A stretch of DNA of 64,000 nucleotides from assembly GCF_000802225.1 (NCBI RefSeq), contig NZ_JTDI01000003.1, positions 62,001 to 126,000 of the forward strand, written 5' to 3'. Each line of letters starts with the position of its first letter. Within the stretch, counting starts at the first letter, position 1. The position numbers and the translations under genes were made by a program. A model generated the notes under the pieces. That model ran no database searches. It saw nothing but the letters and a program-made list of their open reading frames with translations, and had not been told where the DNA came from. Below, piece after piece: positions 51,380 to 62,680 of the stretch. This DNA comes from Novosphingobium malaysiense. Its GTDB lineage: Bacteria; Pseudomonadota; Alphaproteobacteria; Sphingomonadales; Sphingomonadaceae.

Positions 51380-53793
51380 AGCCATTGCCGGAGCGGAAAG
51401 GGCGCCTGCCCGATGCGATGATCATCGCTCTCGCTCTGTTCGTGAGCGCCATTCTGGTCTGGCTGGTGGCCGGCGATACCGTCCTCACGGCCGTGTTCGT
51501 CGCCTCCATGCTGGTGTTTGCCGCGCTGGCGTGGATGATTTCCAGCCGCCGCCGGCCCGCGCCCGAGCCGGAATTCGCACTGCCTGACTGGTCGGTGACG
51601 GTCGCCGCCATCGACCGCCCCGATGTGGCCATCTCGGTGACCGATCGGGCGGGACGCCTGACATGCGCCAACGCTGCGCACGAATCGTGGTTCGGTGTCG
51701 CTACTGCGCCGCCGCGTCTTCCGGTCGATGCGGCCTCGCTCGAAAGCCTTGCCGATGTGACCCGGACCGCCTGGCGAGACGGCATGGGCCGGGCCGAGGT
51801 TGCCGGCACGCACGGCGAGCGATGGCAGGTGGAAGTGGAGCGGTCCGGCCGGGGCGACGACTTTCTGGTCTGGCGCATCGCGCCCGTGGATGCCGTCGAC
51901 CTCGTGGCCGACCTGGTCGGCCATCTCGACGGCAAGCTCGGGCGGGGGCTCGCGAACGCCGGAATTGCCGCCGCGCTGGTCGATCCCGATGGCATGATCC
52001 GCGCTGCCAGTACCGGTTTCGCCTTGCGGGCCACCGGTGACGAACTGGCCGACATGACCGGCCAGGATTTCGTCGCACTGCTCAGCCAGGACGAAGGCGA
52101 ACGGATCGGCTGGGCGCGCGATGCGGGGCGTGGCACCGCGCTCGTGCTCTATCACGTGCCGGTGGCAGATCCCGATCTGCCGGGAGAACCCGATCCCAAC
52201 ACCACCCCATCGCTCATGCTGGTCGTAGAGGCCGGGCAGGGCATCGGCGCCAGTGCCGGCGGGACCGCTGCGGCCCCGCACCTCGAGGCCTTGCTCAGCC
52301 AGTTGCCCCTCGGCCTTGCCATGGCTGATCGTGACGGTCGCCTGCTGTTTGCCAATCCCGCCTTCATGCGGGCAGCCGGGCGCGAGGGCCAGCTGCCGCC
52401 GACCTATCCGACCGACCTCGTCGTCAGGGAAGACAAGCGCGCGCTGAGCGAGGCGATCCGCCGTTTCGCGCAGGGGCCTGCCACCGCCGGCGACATCGCC
52501 ATTCGGCTTGCGGCCCAGCACGACGATCCGGTCTCGCTCAGCCTTGCGGGTGTGCGTGGCCTCGGCGAAGCGGCCGTGCTGCTGGGACTGACCGATACTT
52601 CGGAGGAAACACGACTCAAGCGGCAGGTCGCTCAGGCCACCAAGATGCAGGCGGTGGGCCAGCTCGCGGGCGGTGTCGCGCACGATTTCAACAATGTTCT
52701 TACCGCGATCCTGGGTACCTGCGACCTCATGCTGATGCGCCATACGCCGGGCGATTCCGACTACGACGACATCCAGCAGATTCGCGCCAATTCGAACCGC
52801 GCGGCCTCGCTCACGCGCCAGCTTCTCGCGTTCTCGCGCCAGCAGACGCTGCGGCCCGAAGTGCTGCAGCTTCCCGATGTCGTTGCCGATGTCTCGCAGA
52901 TGCTGCGCCGCCTGATCGGCGAGAAGATCCAGCTCGTCGTCACCCACGACCGCGATCTCGGCGCGGTGCGCGCGGACCCGACGCAGCTCGAACAGGTCAT
53001 CGTCAATCTGGCTGTGAACGCACGAGATGCCATGCAGTCGCGCGGAGATGGCTCGGGCAAGCTCACGCTGGCCACGCGCAAGGTCACGACGACCGACGTG
53101 CGCGCCATGCGCAGCGAGATCATTCCGGCGGGCGAATATACCGCGCTCATCGTCGAGGATACCGGCGGCGGCATTCCGCCGGAGCATCTCGGCAAGATCT
53201 TCGAACCCTTCTTTACCACCAAGGAGCAGGGCAAGGGTACCGGCCTCGGCCTCTCGACGGTCTACGGCATCGTCAAGCAGTCGGGCGGTTTCATCTTCGC
53301 CGAAAGCGAAGTGGGCAAGGGCACGCGGTTCATCGTCTACCTGCCGGTCCATCACGTTGCAGCGGGCAGCGCCCCCGAACCGGTGGCGGCCAAGGAGGAA
53401 CCTGTCCCGAGCAAGTGGGCCGGCGGCGGCCGTATCCTGCTGGTGGAAGACGAGGATCCGGTACGCATGGTGGCCGAACGCGCGCTGTTGCGGCAGGGCT
53501 ACGAGGTGACCAGCGCGCGCGACGGCGAAGAGGGACTGGTCATGGTCGAGGAGGGCGGCCAGTTCGATCTCGTCGTATCGGACGTGGTCATGCCGTCGCT
53601 GGACGGCCCGGCGATGGCCCGCGAGATCCGCAAGCTGGCACCCGAACTGCCCGTGCTGTTCATGTCCGGCTATGCCGAGGAGCAGCTGCGCAAGGAAATC
53701 GGCATCGCCAACGCCTGGTTCATGCCCAAGCCCTTCTCCGTGCAGCAGCTTTCCGAGAAGGTCGGCGAGGTCCTGGCCCGCACCGCGAAATAG
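51376..53793 (+). CDS. cckA: Cell-cycle hybrid histidine kinase CckA
   Basis: The 805-residue hybrid kinase has two N-terminal membrane helices (about residues 15-56), PAS-like regions (to about 415), a HisKA domain with H436 in [14 protein letters not shown], and a HATPase with [39 protein letters not shown] and [20 protein letters not shown]. The C-terminal receiver contains phospho-acceptor D736 in [13 protein letters not shown]. This domain order and the HDFNN box are those of CckA, which phosphorylates CtrA through ChpT in alphaproteobacteria. It overlaps the DUF2062 stop by ATGA. recA follows, behind its own promoter. Confidence 0.93.
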   Translation: MKPLPERKGRLPDAMIIALALFVSAILVWLVAGDTVLTAVFVASMLVFAALAWMISSRRRPAPEPEFALPDWSVTVAAIDRPDVAISVTDRAGRLTCANAAHESWFGVATAPPRLPVDAASLESLADVTRTAWRDGMGRAEVAGTHGERWQVEVERSGRGDDFLVWRIAPVDAVDLVADLVGHLDGKLGRGLANAGIAAALVDPDGMIRAASTGFALRATGDELADMTGQDFVALLSQDEGERIGWARDAGRGTALVLYHVPVADPDLPGEPDPNTTPSLMLVVEAGQGIGASAGGTAAAPHLEALLSQLPLGLAMADRDGRLLFANPAFMRAAGREGQLPPTYPTDLVVREDKRALSEAIRRFAQGPATAGDIAIRLAAQHDDPVSLSLAGVRGLGEAAVLLGLTDTSEETRLKRQVAQATKMQAVGQLAGGVAHDFNNVLTAILGTCDLMLMRHTPGDSDYDDIQQIRANSNRAASLTRQLLAFSRQQTLRPEVLQLPDVVADVSQMLRRLIGEKIQLVVTHDRDLGAVRADPTQLEQVIVNLAVNARDAMQSRGDGSGKLTLATRKVTTTDVRAMRSEIIPAGEYTALIVEDTGGGIPPEHLGKIFEPFFTTKEQGKGTGLGLSTVYGIVKQSGGFIFAESEVGKGTRFIVYLPVHHVAAGSAPEPVAAKEEPVPSKWAGGGRILLVEDEDPVRMVAERALLRQGYEVTSARDGEEGLVMVEEGGQFDLVVSDVVMPSLDGPAMAREIRKLAPELPVLFMSGYAEEQLRKEIGIANAWFMPKPFSVQQLSEKVGEVLARTAK

Positions 53794-53825
53794 CGGCCCG
53801 AATTAAAATTGGGAAAACTCCCGTT

Positions 53826-53840
53826 GTTCCCCCCTTGTTC
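53826..53840 (+). promoter_or_regulatory. LexA box (GTTC-N7-GTTC) in recA promoter
   Basis: GTTC (53826-53829) and GTTC (53837-53840) are separated by exactly 7 bases, the alphaproteobacterial LexA site. It overlaps a candidate -35 element TTGTTC (53835-53840) with TACATC 17 bases on (53858-53863). Binding here would block recA transcription. Confidence 0.8.
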
Positions 53841-53916
53841 ACCGAGAACAAATGCGATACATCGCTTGCCGTGACGTTGACCTTTCCGGTCAGACCGGTA
53901 GCAAAGGGGAAGTGAA

Positions 53917-54987
53917 ATGGCTGCTCAGCTCAAGCTGATCCAGGAAGGCAAGGACAAGGATTCGATGGACCGTCAGAAAGCGCTAGAAGCAGCGCTCGCC
54001 CAGATCGACCGCGCGTTCGGCAAGGGCTCGGCAATGAAGCTGGGCTCCAAGGAAACGATGCAGGTCGAAGCGATTTCCACCGGTTCGTTGGGGCTGGACA
54101 TAGCGCTCGGCGTCGGCGGCCTGCCGAAGGGCCGCGTGATCGAAGTTTACGGCCCGGAAAGCTCGGGCAAGACCACGCTGGCACTGCACGTGATTGCCGA
54201 AGCGCAGAAGGCCGGCGGCACCGCAGCCTTCATCGATGCCGAGCACGCGCTCGACCCGGTCTATGCCCGCAAGCTGGGCGTCGATATCGATGAACTGATC
54301 GTTTCGCAGCCCGACACCGGTGAGCAGGCGCTCGAAATTACCGACACGCTGGTGCGCTCGAACGCGATCGACGTGCTGGTGGTGGACTCGGTTGCCGCGC
54401 TGGTCCCCCGTGCCGAGATCGAGGGCGAGATGGGCGACAGCCACGTCGGCCTGCAGGCCCGTCTGATGAGCCAGTCGCTGCGCAAGCTGACCGGTTCGAT
54501 CAACCGCTCCAAGTGCATGGTGATCTTCATCAACCAGCTGCGCATGAAGATCGGCGTGATGTACGGCAACCCGGAGACGACGACGGGCGGCAATGCGCTC
54601 AAGTTCTATGCGTCGGTCCGCCTCGACATCCGCCGCACCGGCCAGATCAAGGACCGCGACGACATCATCGGCAACGCGACCCGCGTAAAGGTGGTGAAGA
54701 ACAAGGTCGCGCCGCCGTTCAAGCAGGTCGAATTCGACATCATGTACGGCGAGGGCATTTCCAAGATCGGCGAAATCCTCGATCTCGGCGTCAAGGCCGG
54801 CATCGTCGAGAAGTCCGGTTCGTGGTTCTCCTACGATTCGATCCGCATCGGGCAGGGCCGCGAAAACGCCAAGACCTACCTGAAGGAAAACCCGGAAGTG
54901 TGCGAACGCCTCGAAAAGGCGATCCGCGGCCAGACCGAAGGTCTTTCCGAAGAGATGATGGTGGGCCCGTCGGCCGAGGACGAATAG
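53917..54987 (+). CDS. recA: Recombinase A
   Basis: The 356-residue RecA catalyses strand exchange and triggers LexA self-cleavage. It has the Walker A motif [28 protein letters not shown], Walker [23 protein letters not shown] and loop residues [38 protein letters not shown] precedes ATG 53917. Its promoter carries a LexA box, so it is probably SOS-induced. A strong terminator follows at 55012. Confidence 0.98.
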   Translation: MAAQLKLIQEGKDKDSMDRQKALEAALAQIDRAFGKGSAMKLGSKETMQVEAISTGSLGLDIALGVGGLPKGRVIEVYGPESSGKTTLALHVIAEAQKAGGTAAFIDAEHALDPVYARKLGVDIDELIVSQPDTGEQALEITDTLVRSNAIDVLVVDSVAALVPRAEIEGEMGDSHVGLQARLMSQSLRKLTGSINRSKCMVIFINQLRMKIGVMYGNPETTTGGNALKFYASVRLDIRRTGQIKDRDDIIGNATRVKVVKNKVAPPFKQVEFDIMYGEGISKIGEILDLGVKAGIVEKSGSWFSYDSIRIGQGRENAKTYLKENPEVCERLEKAIRGQTEGLSEEMMVGPSAEDE

Positions 54988-55011
54988 GCCTTCCATCTGG
55001 AAGAAACGGAG

Positions 55012-55038
55012 ACGCCCGGCCCTTGCGCCGGGCGTTTT
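55012..55038 (+). terminator. Intrinsic terminator after recA
   Basis: ACGCCCGGC (55012-55020) pairs with GCCGGGCGT (55027-55035), 6-base loop, followed by TTTCC. Position directly after recA fits termination. Confidence 0.85.
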
Positions 55039-55071
55039 CCTATCCGGGGCTCGCGTGGATATCGTGCTGGT

Positions 55072-55770
55072 TCAACCCACGACCGCGCGCAGCGACCTTT
55101 CGATTTCGCCGCCGCAATAGCTATCACCGTAATCCTCACGGGCTTGCTGCTGCAGGGCAGCGAGGCGCGCGTCGTTCTGCATGCGTTGGACAAGCGCCGC
55201 CGTACAGGGCGCGGTTTCGTCCAGCATCTGCGCGATCGAGGCAAACCGTTCGCCCATGGTGGACCACAAGGTCGCGGTGACAACATCGGCAACGCCGGCC
55301 TCGCCGGTGCCCAGCAAAAAGCCCCGGTCCGCTTCCAGGCCATGGCGCTTGCCGGTCACCTCCCAGATCGCCATCCAGCGCTTCAGGCGCGGCAGGAATT
55401 CCTCCCACTTTTCCTGCGTCCACATCTCGCGGCCGCCGTCGAGCGTGATTTCGTCGAGCACGTCGTTGGCATCGTTGGTCACTTTGGCGGTCATTGCGCG
55501 CGTTTGCGGGTTGCCGGGAATGAGATTCAGGCAGTCTCCCAGATAGAGCGCGATGGCGGGCATCTCGGCGAGGGCGAAGTCGTTGCTCTTGTCGACCAGT
55601 ACCGGTGGCCCCATGAACGGCACCGGCTGTTCCCGCGGCTCGGCCCCCATTATCTCGCCGATTTCGCCGGCATCATGCTCGATCCATCGCTTTCCGGCGA
55701 AGGCGAGAATCGCGCGGATGAATTGGCCGCGAAACGGCGCGGGCCAGTAGTACAGGTCGAATTCGGCCAT
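55072..55770 (-). CDS. Glutathione S-transferase-like protein
   Basis: The 232-residue protein starts MAEFDLYYWPAPFRGQFIRAILAFAGKRWIEHDAGE, the thioredoxin-fold start of GSTs, with PPVLVDKSNDFALAEMPAIALYL placing the cis-Pro and the Glu/Met pair before the hinge. The C-terminal helical domain contains GVADVVTATLWSTMGERF, like the GST N-capping box region. The usual catalytic Ser/Cys/Tyr is not obvious; Tyr7 or Tyr8 is a candidate. GGAG lies 9 bases before ATG 55770. It is divergent from alaS. Confidence 0.8.
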   Translation of the reverse strand: MAEFDLYYWPAPFRGQFIRAILAFAGKRWIEHDAGEIGEIMGAEPREQPVPFMGPPVLVDKSNDFALAEMPAIALYLGDCLNLIPGNPQTRAMTAKVTNDANDVLDEITLDGGREMWTQEKWEEFLPRLKRWMAIWEVTGKRHGLEADRGFLLGTGEAGVADVVTATLWSTMGERFASIAQMLDETAPCTAALVQRMQNDARLAALQQQAREDYGDSYCGGEIERSLRAVVG

Positions 55771-55937
55771 TGTCGTTCGCTCCTTCCGTACGTTGGAGGT
55801 ACAACTAGGCAACGGCTGCCCGGCCGATGCGCTCCGCCCCGTGACGTGGGGGCAGGGGCCATTCATCGCAATTCCCGAACAGTCTGACTGCAGCTTGTAG
55901 CTTGCCGACCTCGCGTACGTGGCTTATCGGCGCCAAC

Positions 55938-58586
<2,649 letters not shown>

Positions 58587-58621
58587 GCTCCCGCGGCCTT
58601 CCGCAAGGGGGAGGTTTTCCA

Positions 58622-59554
58622 TTGGGTTCGATTGCCGCCATCGTCGCCGAAATTGCCGAGGAGATGCGCGGTCACGAGCATCGCGGCAAGGTTGCGGACT
58701 ACATCCCGCCGCTGGCCTGCGTGCCCGATAGCAAGTTCGGCATGGCTGTCGTGCTGCACGACGGAACCGTGCACGTCGCTGGCGATGCCGACGAGCCGTT
58801 CTCGATCCAGTCGATCTCCAAGGTTTTCGCGCTGACACTGGCGCTGGGTGCCGTCGGCGACCAGCTCTGGGCCCGGGTCGGCCGCGAGCCATCCGGTTCG
58901 GCGTTCAATTCGATTGTCCAGCTCGAGACAGAGCACGGCATCCCGCGCAATCCCTTCATCAATGCCGGCGCGATCGTCGTGTGCGACGTGCTGCTCGGCC
59001 GGCTCCAGCCGCGCGAGGCAATCGGGCAGATGCTGCGTTTCGTGCGCATGGTTGCGGGCCACGAGGGCATCGTCATCGACGAAGCCGTGGCGCGGGCAGA
59101 GCAGGACACGGGCTTTCGCAACATGGCGCTCGCCAACTACATGCGGGCTTTCGGTAATGTCCATGCGCCGGTGGAACTGGTGCTGGGCACCTACTTCCAC
59201 TTCTGCGCGCTGAGCATGAGTTGTCGTCAACTGGCGCTGGCCGGGCGCTATCTGATGGACGACGGTCGTACGGAAGGCCATTCGGTGATCTCCGCGCGGC
59301 GCGCGCGGCGCATCAATGCGCTGATGATGTCCTGCGGGCACTACGACAATTCCGGAGACTTCGCCTACCGCATCGGCCTGCCCGGAAAATCGGGGGTCGG
59401 CGGCGGCATCCTTGCCGTGGCGCCGGGGATCGCCAGCATCGCCGTGTGGTCGCCGGGCCTCAATCCCAGCGGCAATTCGCACCTCGGGCAGCTTGCGCTG
59501 GAGCGGCTCGTGCATCGCACCGGCTGGTCCGTGTTCGAGCCGCGCGGCGGGTGA
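58622..59554 (+). CDS. glsA: Glutaminase
   Basis: The 310-residue beta-lactamase-fold enzyme hydrolyses glutamine to glutamate and ammonia. The catalytic SxxK is S64-K67 in [48 protein letters not shown] and [27 protein letters not shown] are family blocks. The start is TTG 58622 with GGGAGG 7 bases upstream; the first ATG would cut into the domain. It converges with the antiporter gene; the two stops abut without a gap. Confidence 0.94.
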   Translation: MGSIAAIVAEIAEEMRGHEHRGKVADYIPPLACVPDSKFGMAVVLHDGTVHVAGDADEPFSIQSISKVFALTLALGAVGDQLWARVGREPSGSAFNSIVQLETEHGIPRNPFINAGAIVVCDVLLGRLQPREAIGQMLRFVRMVAGHEGIVIDEAVARAEQDTGFRNMALANYMRAFGNVHAPVELVLGTYFHFCALSMSCRQLALAGRYLMDDGRTEGHSVISARRARRINALMMSCGHYDNSGDFAYRIGLPGKSGVGGGILAVAPGIASIAVWSPGLNPSGNSHLGQLALERLVHRTGWSVFEPRGG

Positions 59555-61336
59555 TCAGACCTCTTCCGGCTGGCCGAGCTGGCCGGACTTGAGTGCAGGT
59601 TTCTCCTTCAGGCCGCCTTGCTCCATGATGATGTCGCGGAACTCGTCGCGCTTCTCGTGGATCGAGGCGATCACCGGGCCCATGGCCACGCCGGTTTCGA
59701 CGAGGGCCGCTTCGGAAAGCTGCAGCGAGCTTTCCAGGGTCTCCGGAACCGCGTGGGTGGCGCCGGCGCGATAGAGCTGGGCGGCATGGTCGGCATCGCG
59801 GGCACGGGCGATTATCGGCAGGTCGGGAAACTGGATCCGCAGCTTCCGCACGATCCGCTGGGCGATGACGGGCTGGTCCATGGTGAGGATCACGGCGGAG
59901 GCGTGAGCGGCGCCGAGGCGCAACATGGCGTCCCCCCTGCCGGCATCGCCGAACGTCACGGCATAGCCCCGGCGGCGGCCTTCGGTGACGAAATCGGTGT
60001 CGCTGTCGACGGCGATGTAGGACCGGCCATGCTTTACCAGCATGTCGGCCACCAGCCGTCCCACGCGGCCGAAACCGACGATGATCGTGCGCGGCTCGTC
60101 GGCGTCTTCCCTGGGCTCGGCCGAGACGTCGATGCTTTCCACCTGCCGGGCCATGATCTTGCCCGCCATCGAAAGCAGCGGGGTGACGGTAAGCCCGATA
60201 GCGGTGACGATTTGCCAGAACTGGGCGGTCCCGGACTGGATGAGCTGGGCCGAGGCCGCGGCGGTCAGCACGATCAGCGTCGTTTCGGAAGGGCTCGACA
60301 TCAGGATCCCCGTCTCCGTCGCGGTGCCGCGTCGCGCGCCCATCAGCCGCAACAGCACGCCCGTGACCGCGGCCTTGAGCAGGATGACGCCGACCGTGGC
60401 GACGAGGATCGACCCGAGGTTTTCCCACACTACCTGGATATCGATGCTCATGCCGATGGTGATCAGGAAGACCCCCAGCGCGAGACCCTTGAAGGGTTCG
60501 GTGATCTGCTCGACTTCGGAATGGTATTCGGTCTCTGCGATCAGCAGCCCGGCAACCAGCGCCCCGACGATGGGGGAGAGCCCGGTGGCCGCTGTCGCCA
60601 GCGACGCAAGAATCACCACCAGCAGACTCGCGGCCAGGAACAGTTCCGGGCTCTTGGTGCGCGCGGCTTGGGCGAAAAGCGGCGGGAGCAGGTAACGGCC
60701 GAAGACGAGCAGGGCGATCACTGCGGCGCTGCCCCAGCCGAGCGTGTGCAGGAGGTTGCCCATGCTGTCGCTGTCGGCATGCGGGGCCAGGGCGCCGAGC
60801 AGGAAGATGATCGGGACCAGCGCGATGTCTTCGAACAGCAGCATCGAGAGTGCCGCGCGTCCCACCGGGCTCGCGGTATTGGTGATCTTGAGCACGAGCG
60901 CGGTCGAGGACAGCGACAGCGCGAGGCCGAGCGCCAGCGCGCCCGCGAACCCCTGGCCGATGGCGGTCAGGATGAAGGTGAGCGAAGAGCCGATGACGAT
61001 GAGTTCGAGCGAGCCCAGCCCGAAGACCATGCGGCGCATTTCCCACAGGCGGCCGAACGACAGCTCCAGGCCGATCGAGAACAGCAGCAGGATGATGCCG
61101 AATTCGGCGAATACCTCCAGCCCGTCGGGATCGGTTATCGTGACGTAGGACAGCCAGGGATGGTCGAAGACGTGGCGCCCCAGGCCGAACGGGCCGACCA
61201 GCAGGCCGACGAGAATGAATCCGATCACCGGGGTGATCCGGAAACGGTTGAATACGGGAATCACGATGCCTGCCGCGCCCAGTATGACCAGGGCGTCGGA
61301 CAGGACGGGGGAATAGAGATCGCTGCTGCCGGCCAT
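59555..61336 (-). CDS. Kef-type potassium/proton antiporter (CPA2) with RCK domain
   Basis: The 593-residue membrane protein has about 12 hydrophobic segments (residues 10-400) of the Na/H exchanger-like CPA2 fold, with VIGFILVGLLVGPFGLG, EFGIILLLFSIGLELSFGRLW and ALSLSSTALVLKI. A cytoplasmic TrkA-N/RCK nucleotide-binding domain follows, TIIVGFGRVGRLVADMLVKHGRSYIAVDSD, then a tail. This matches KefB/KefC. The usual KefF/KefG ancillary gene is absent here. It probably exports K+ in exchange for protons, for example after electrophile stress. Confidence 0.93.
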   Translation of the reverse strand: MAGSSDLYSPVLSDALVILGAAGIVIPVFNRFRITPVIGFILVGLLVGPFGLGRHVFDHPWLSYVTITDPDGLEVFAEFGIILLLFSIGLELSFGRLWEMRRMVFGLGSLELIVIGSSLTFILTAIGQGFAGALALGLALSLSSTALVLKITNTASPVGRAALSMLLFEDIALVPIIFLLGALAPHADSDSMGNLLHTLGWGSAAVIALLVFGRYLLPPLFAQAARTKSPELFLAASLLVVILASLATAATGLSPIVGALVAGLLIAETEYHSEVEQITEPFKGLALGVFLITIGMSIDIQVVWENLGSILVATVGVILLKAAVTGVLLRLMGARRGTATETGILMSSPSETTLIVLTAAASAQLIQSGTAQFWQIVTAIGLTVTPLLSMAGKIMARQVESIDVSAEPREDADEPRTIIVGFGRVGRLVADMLVKHGRSYIAVDSDTDFVTEGRRRGYAVTFGDAGRGDAMLRLGAAHASAVILTMDQPVIAQRIVRKLRIQFPDLPIIARARDADHAAQLYRAGATHAVPETLESSLQLSEAALVETGVAMGPVIASIHEKRDEFRDIIMEQGGLKEKPALKSGQLGQPEEV

Positions 61337-61473
61337 GTCCGGTCACTATGGCATGATGCGCGGGTTTGTCATCCGCCGGATTCTACGCTTGGGGAAAGGG
61401 CTTGGGGACAGGCGGGGCCTTCCGGTGCAACTTCACTTGGCGTTCAGCATCGTGCTGTCTATAGACCCTCGCC

Positions 61474-62271
61474 ATGTTCGAACGTTCGCGACTGAAAACC
61501 GCCCTCCTTGCCGCCGCCACCGGGGCACTCGTTCTCACCGCTGGCTGTGCCGGGCGCGGTGGCAAGAACAAGGACACCGCCTATGTCGCGCGCGACGTCG
61601 ACACGCTCTATGCGGCGGCGAAGAAACGCCTCGACGAGGGACGCACCAAGCAGGCGGCCGCCCTGTTCGACGAAGTCGAGCGCCAGCATCCCTATTCGCC
61701 CTGGGCCCGCCGCGCGCAATTGATGAGCGCCTTCAGCTATTACGCTGCGCGCGATTACAACAAGGCGATCCAGTCGGCACAGCGCTTCCTGTCGATCCAC
61801 CCCGGCAACAAGGACGCGCCCTACGCCTACTACCTGATCGCGATCAGTTATTACGAGCAGATCAGCGACGTGACGCGCGACCAGAAGACCACCGAGCAGG
61901 CCAAGCAGGCGCTGACCGACATCATCCGCCGCTATCCGACGACGAGCTATGCCGCAGACGCCAAGCTCAAGCTAGACCTCGTCAACGACCACCTCGCCGG
62001 CAAGGAAATGACCATCGGTCGTTTCTACGAGCGCAGTGGCAAGTGGCTCGCCGCCACGCTGCGCTTCCGCAATGTCGTCGACAACTTCCAGACCACCAGC
62101 CACACGCCCGAAGCGCTGTATCGTCTGGTCGAGGGCTACCTCTCGCTGGGTATCCCCGATGAGGCCCAGAAGGCGGCAGCGGTGCTGGAAGCCAACTATC
62201 CCCAGAGCAAGTGGTACGCGCGTGCCTACAAGCTGATGGAGAAGCACGCGCCGGAAAACGTCGCGGCCTGA
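61474..62271 (+). CDS. bamD: Outer membrane protein assembly factor BamD
   Basis: The 265-residue lipoprotein of the beta-barrel assembly machine has signal peptide and lipobox LTAGC (Cys25). Five TPR-like helical pairs follow, including DTLYAAAKKRLDEGRTKQAAALFDEVERQHPYSPWARRAQLMSAF and DYNKAIQSAQRFLSIHPGNKDAPYAYYLIAISYYEQI. These are BamD/YfiO landmarks. It works with BamA in the outer membrane. The lysine- and glycine-rich stretch after the Cys is a linker. A small gene and recN follow. Confidence 0.95.
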   Translation: MFERSRLKTALLAAATGALVLTAGCAGRGGKNKDTAYVARDVDTLYAAAKKRLDEGRTKQAAALFDEVERQHPYSPWARRAQLMSAFSYYAARDYNKAIQSAQRFLSIHPGNKDAPYAYYLIAISYYEQISDVTRDQKTTEQAKQALTDIIRRYPTTSYAADAKLKLDLVNDHLAGKEMTIGRFYERSGKWLAATLRFRNVVDNFQTTSHTPEALYRLVEGYLSLGIPDEAQKAAAVLEANYPQSKWYARAYKLMEKHAPENVAA

Positions 62272-62452
62272 TTTTCGGGCTGGTTTTGGCAAGGCGATGG
62301 CGAGTGGGTGAAATGCGCCTGCTAGGCCATTGTGCTGCCTTCAGGTTTACCACTCCGATACCTATTACCCTTTAAAGTCCAAGAGCGGGGTCATGATTGC
62401 CCCGACCTCGCCTGAAAAGGCCGGTCGACATTTGGTCGCGAGGGGACAGGCC

Positions 62453-62602
62453 ATGGATGGCGACAAGTTCTTCGGCACCCGCAAGCGTCGCCCCGCGCGC
62501 CGCAGCGCCCGGCGTTGGCACTGGGAACTTGAGACCATTATCGCGATACTGGTGGTGACGTGGCTGCTGGGCATGATCCAGCTCGTTCATACCATCGGCT
62601 GA
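62453..62602 (+). CDS. Small single-pass membrane protein
   Basis: The 49-residue product is MDGDKFFGTRKRRPARRSARRWHWE, an Arg-rich stretch, followed by a hydrophobic segment TIIAILVVTWLLGMIQLVHTIG that can span the membrane. GAGGGG lies 7 bases before ATG 62453, the best start; ATG 62393 would add 20 residues. The positive-inside rule suggests the N-terminus stays in the cytoplasm. I do not recognise the family. It lies between bamD and recN. Confidence 0.5.
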   Translation: MDGDKFFGTRKRRPARRSARRWHWELETIIAILVVTWLLGMIQLVHTIG

Positions 62603-62665
62603 CACCCGATCGCATCGGTGTCTACAACGCGCGAAGCGGGGTGACGGCGGCATCGCTCTTCGCTA

Positions 62666-62680
62666 GAACGCTTCGCGAAC
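62666..62680 (+). promoter_or_regulatory. LexA box (GAAC-N7-GAAC) at recN start
   Basis: GAAC (62666-62669) and GAAC (62677-62680) are separated by exactly 7 bases, the reverse orientation of the recA box. It directly abuts the recN ATG at 62681, so bound LexA would block transcript elongation or initiation. Confidence 0.65.

Noticed and set aside
59618-61495. 625-codon plus-strand frame across the antiporter gene
   Set aside because: Low-complexity Asp/His/Gln-rich product antisense to a clear 12-helix antiporter.
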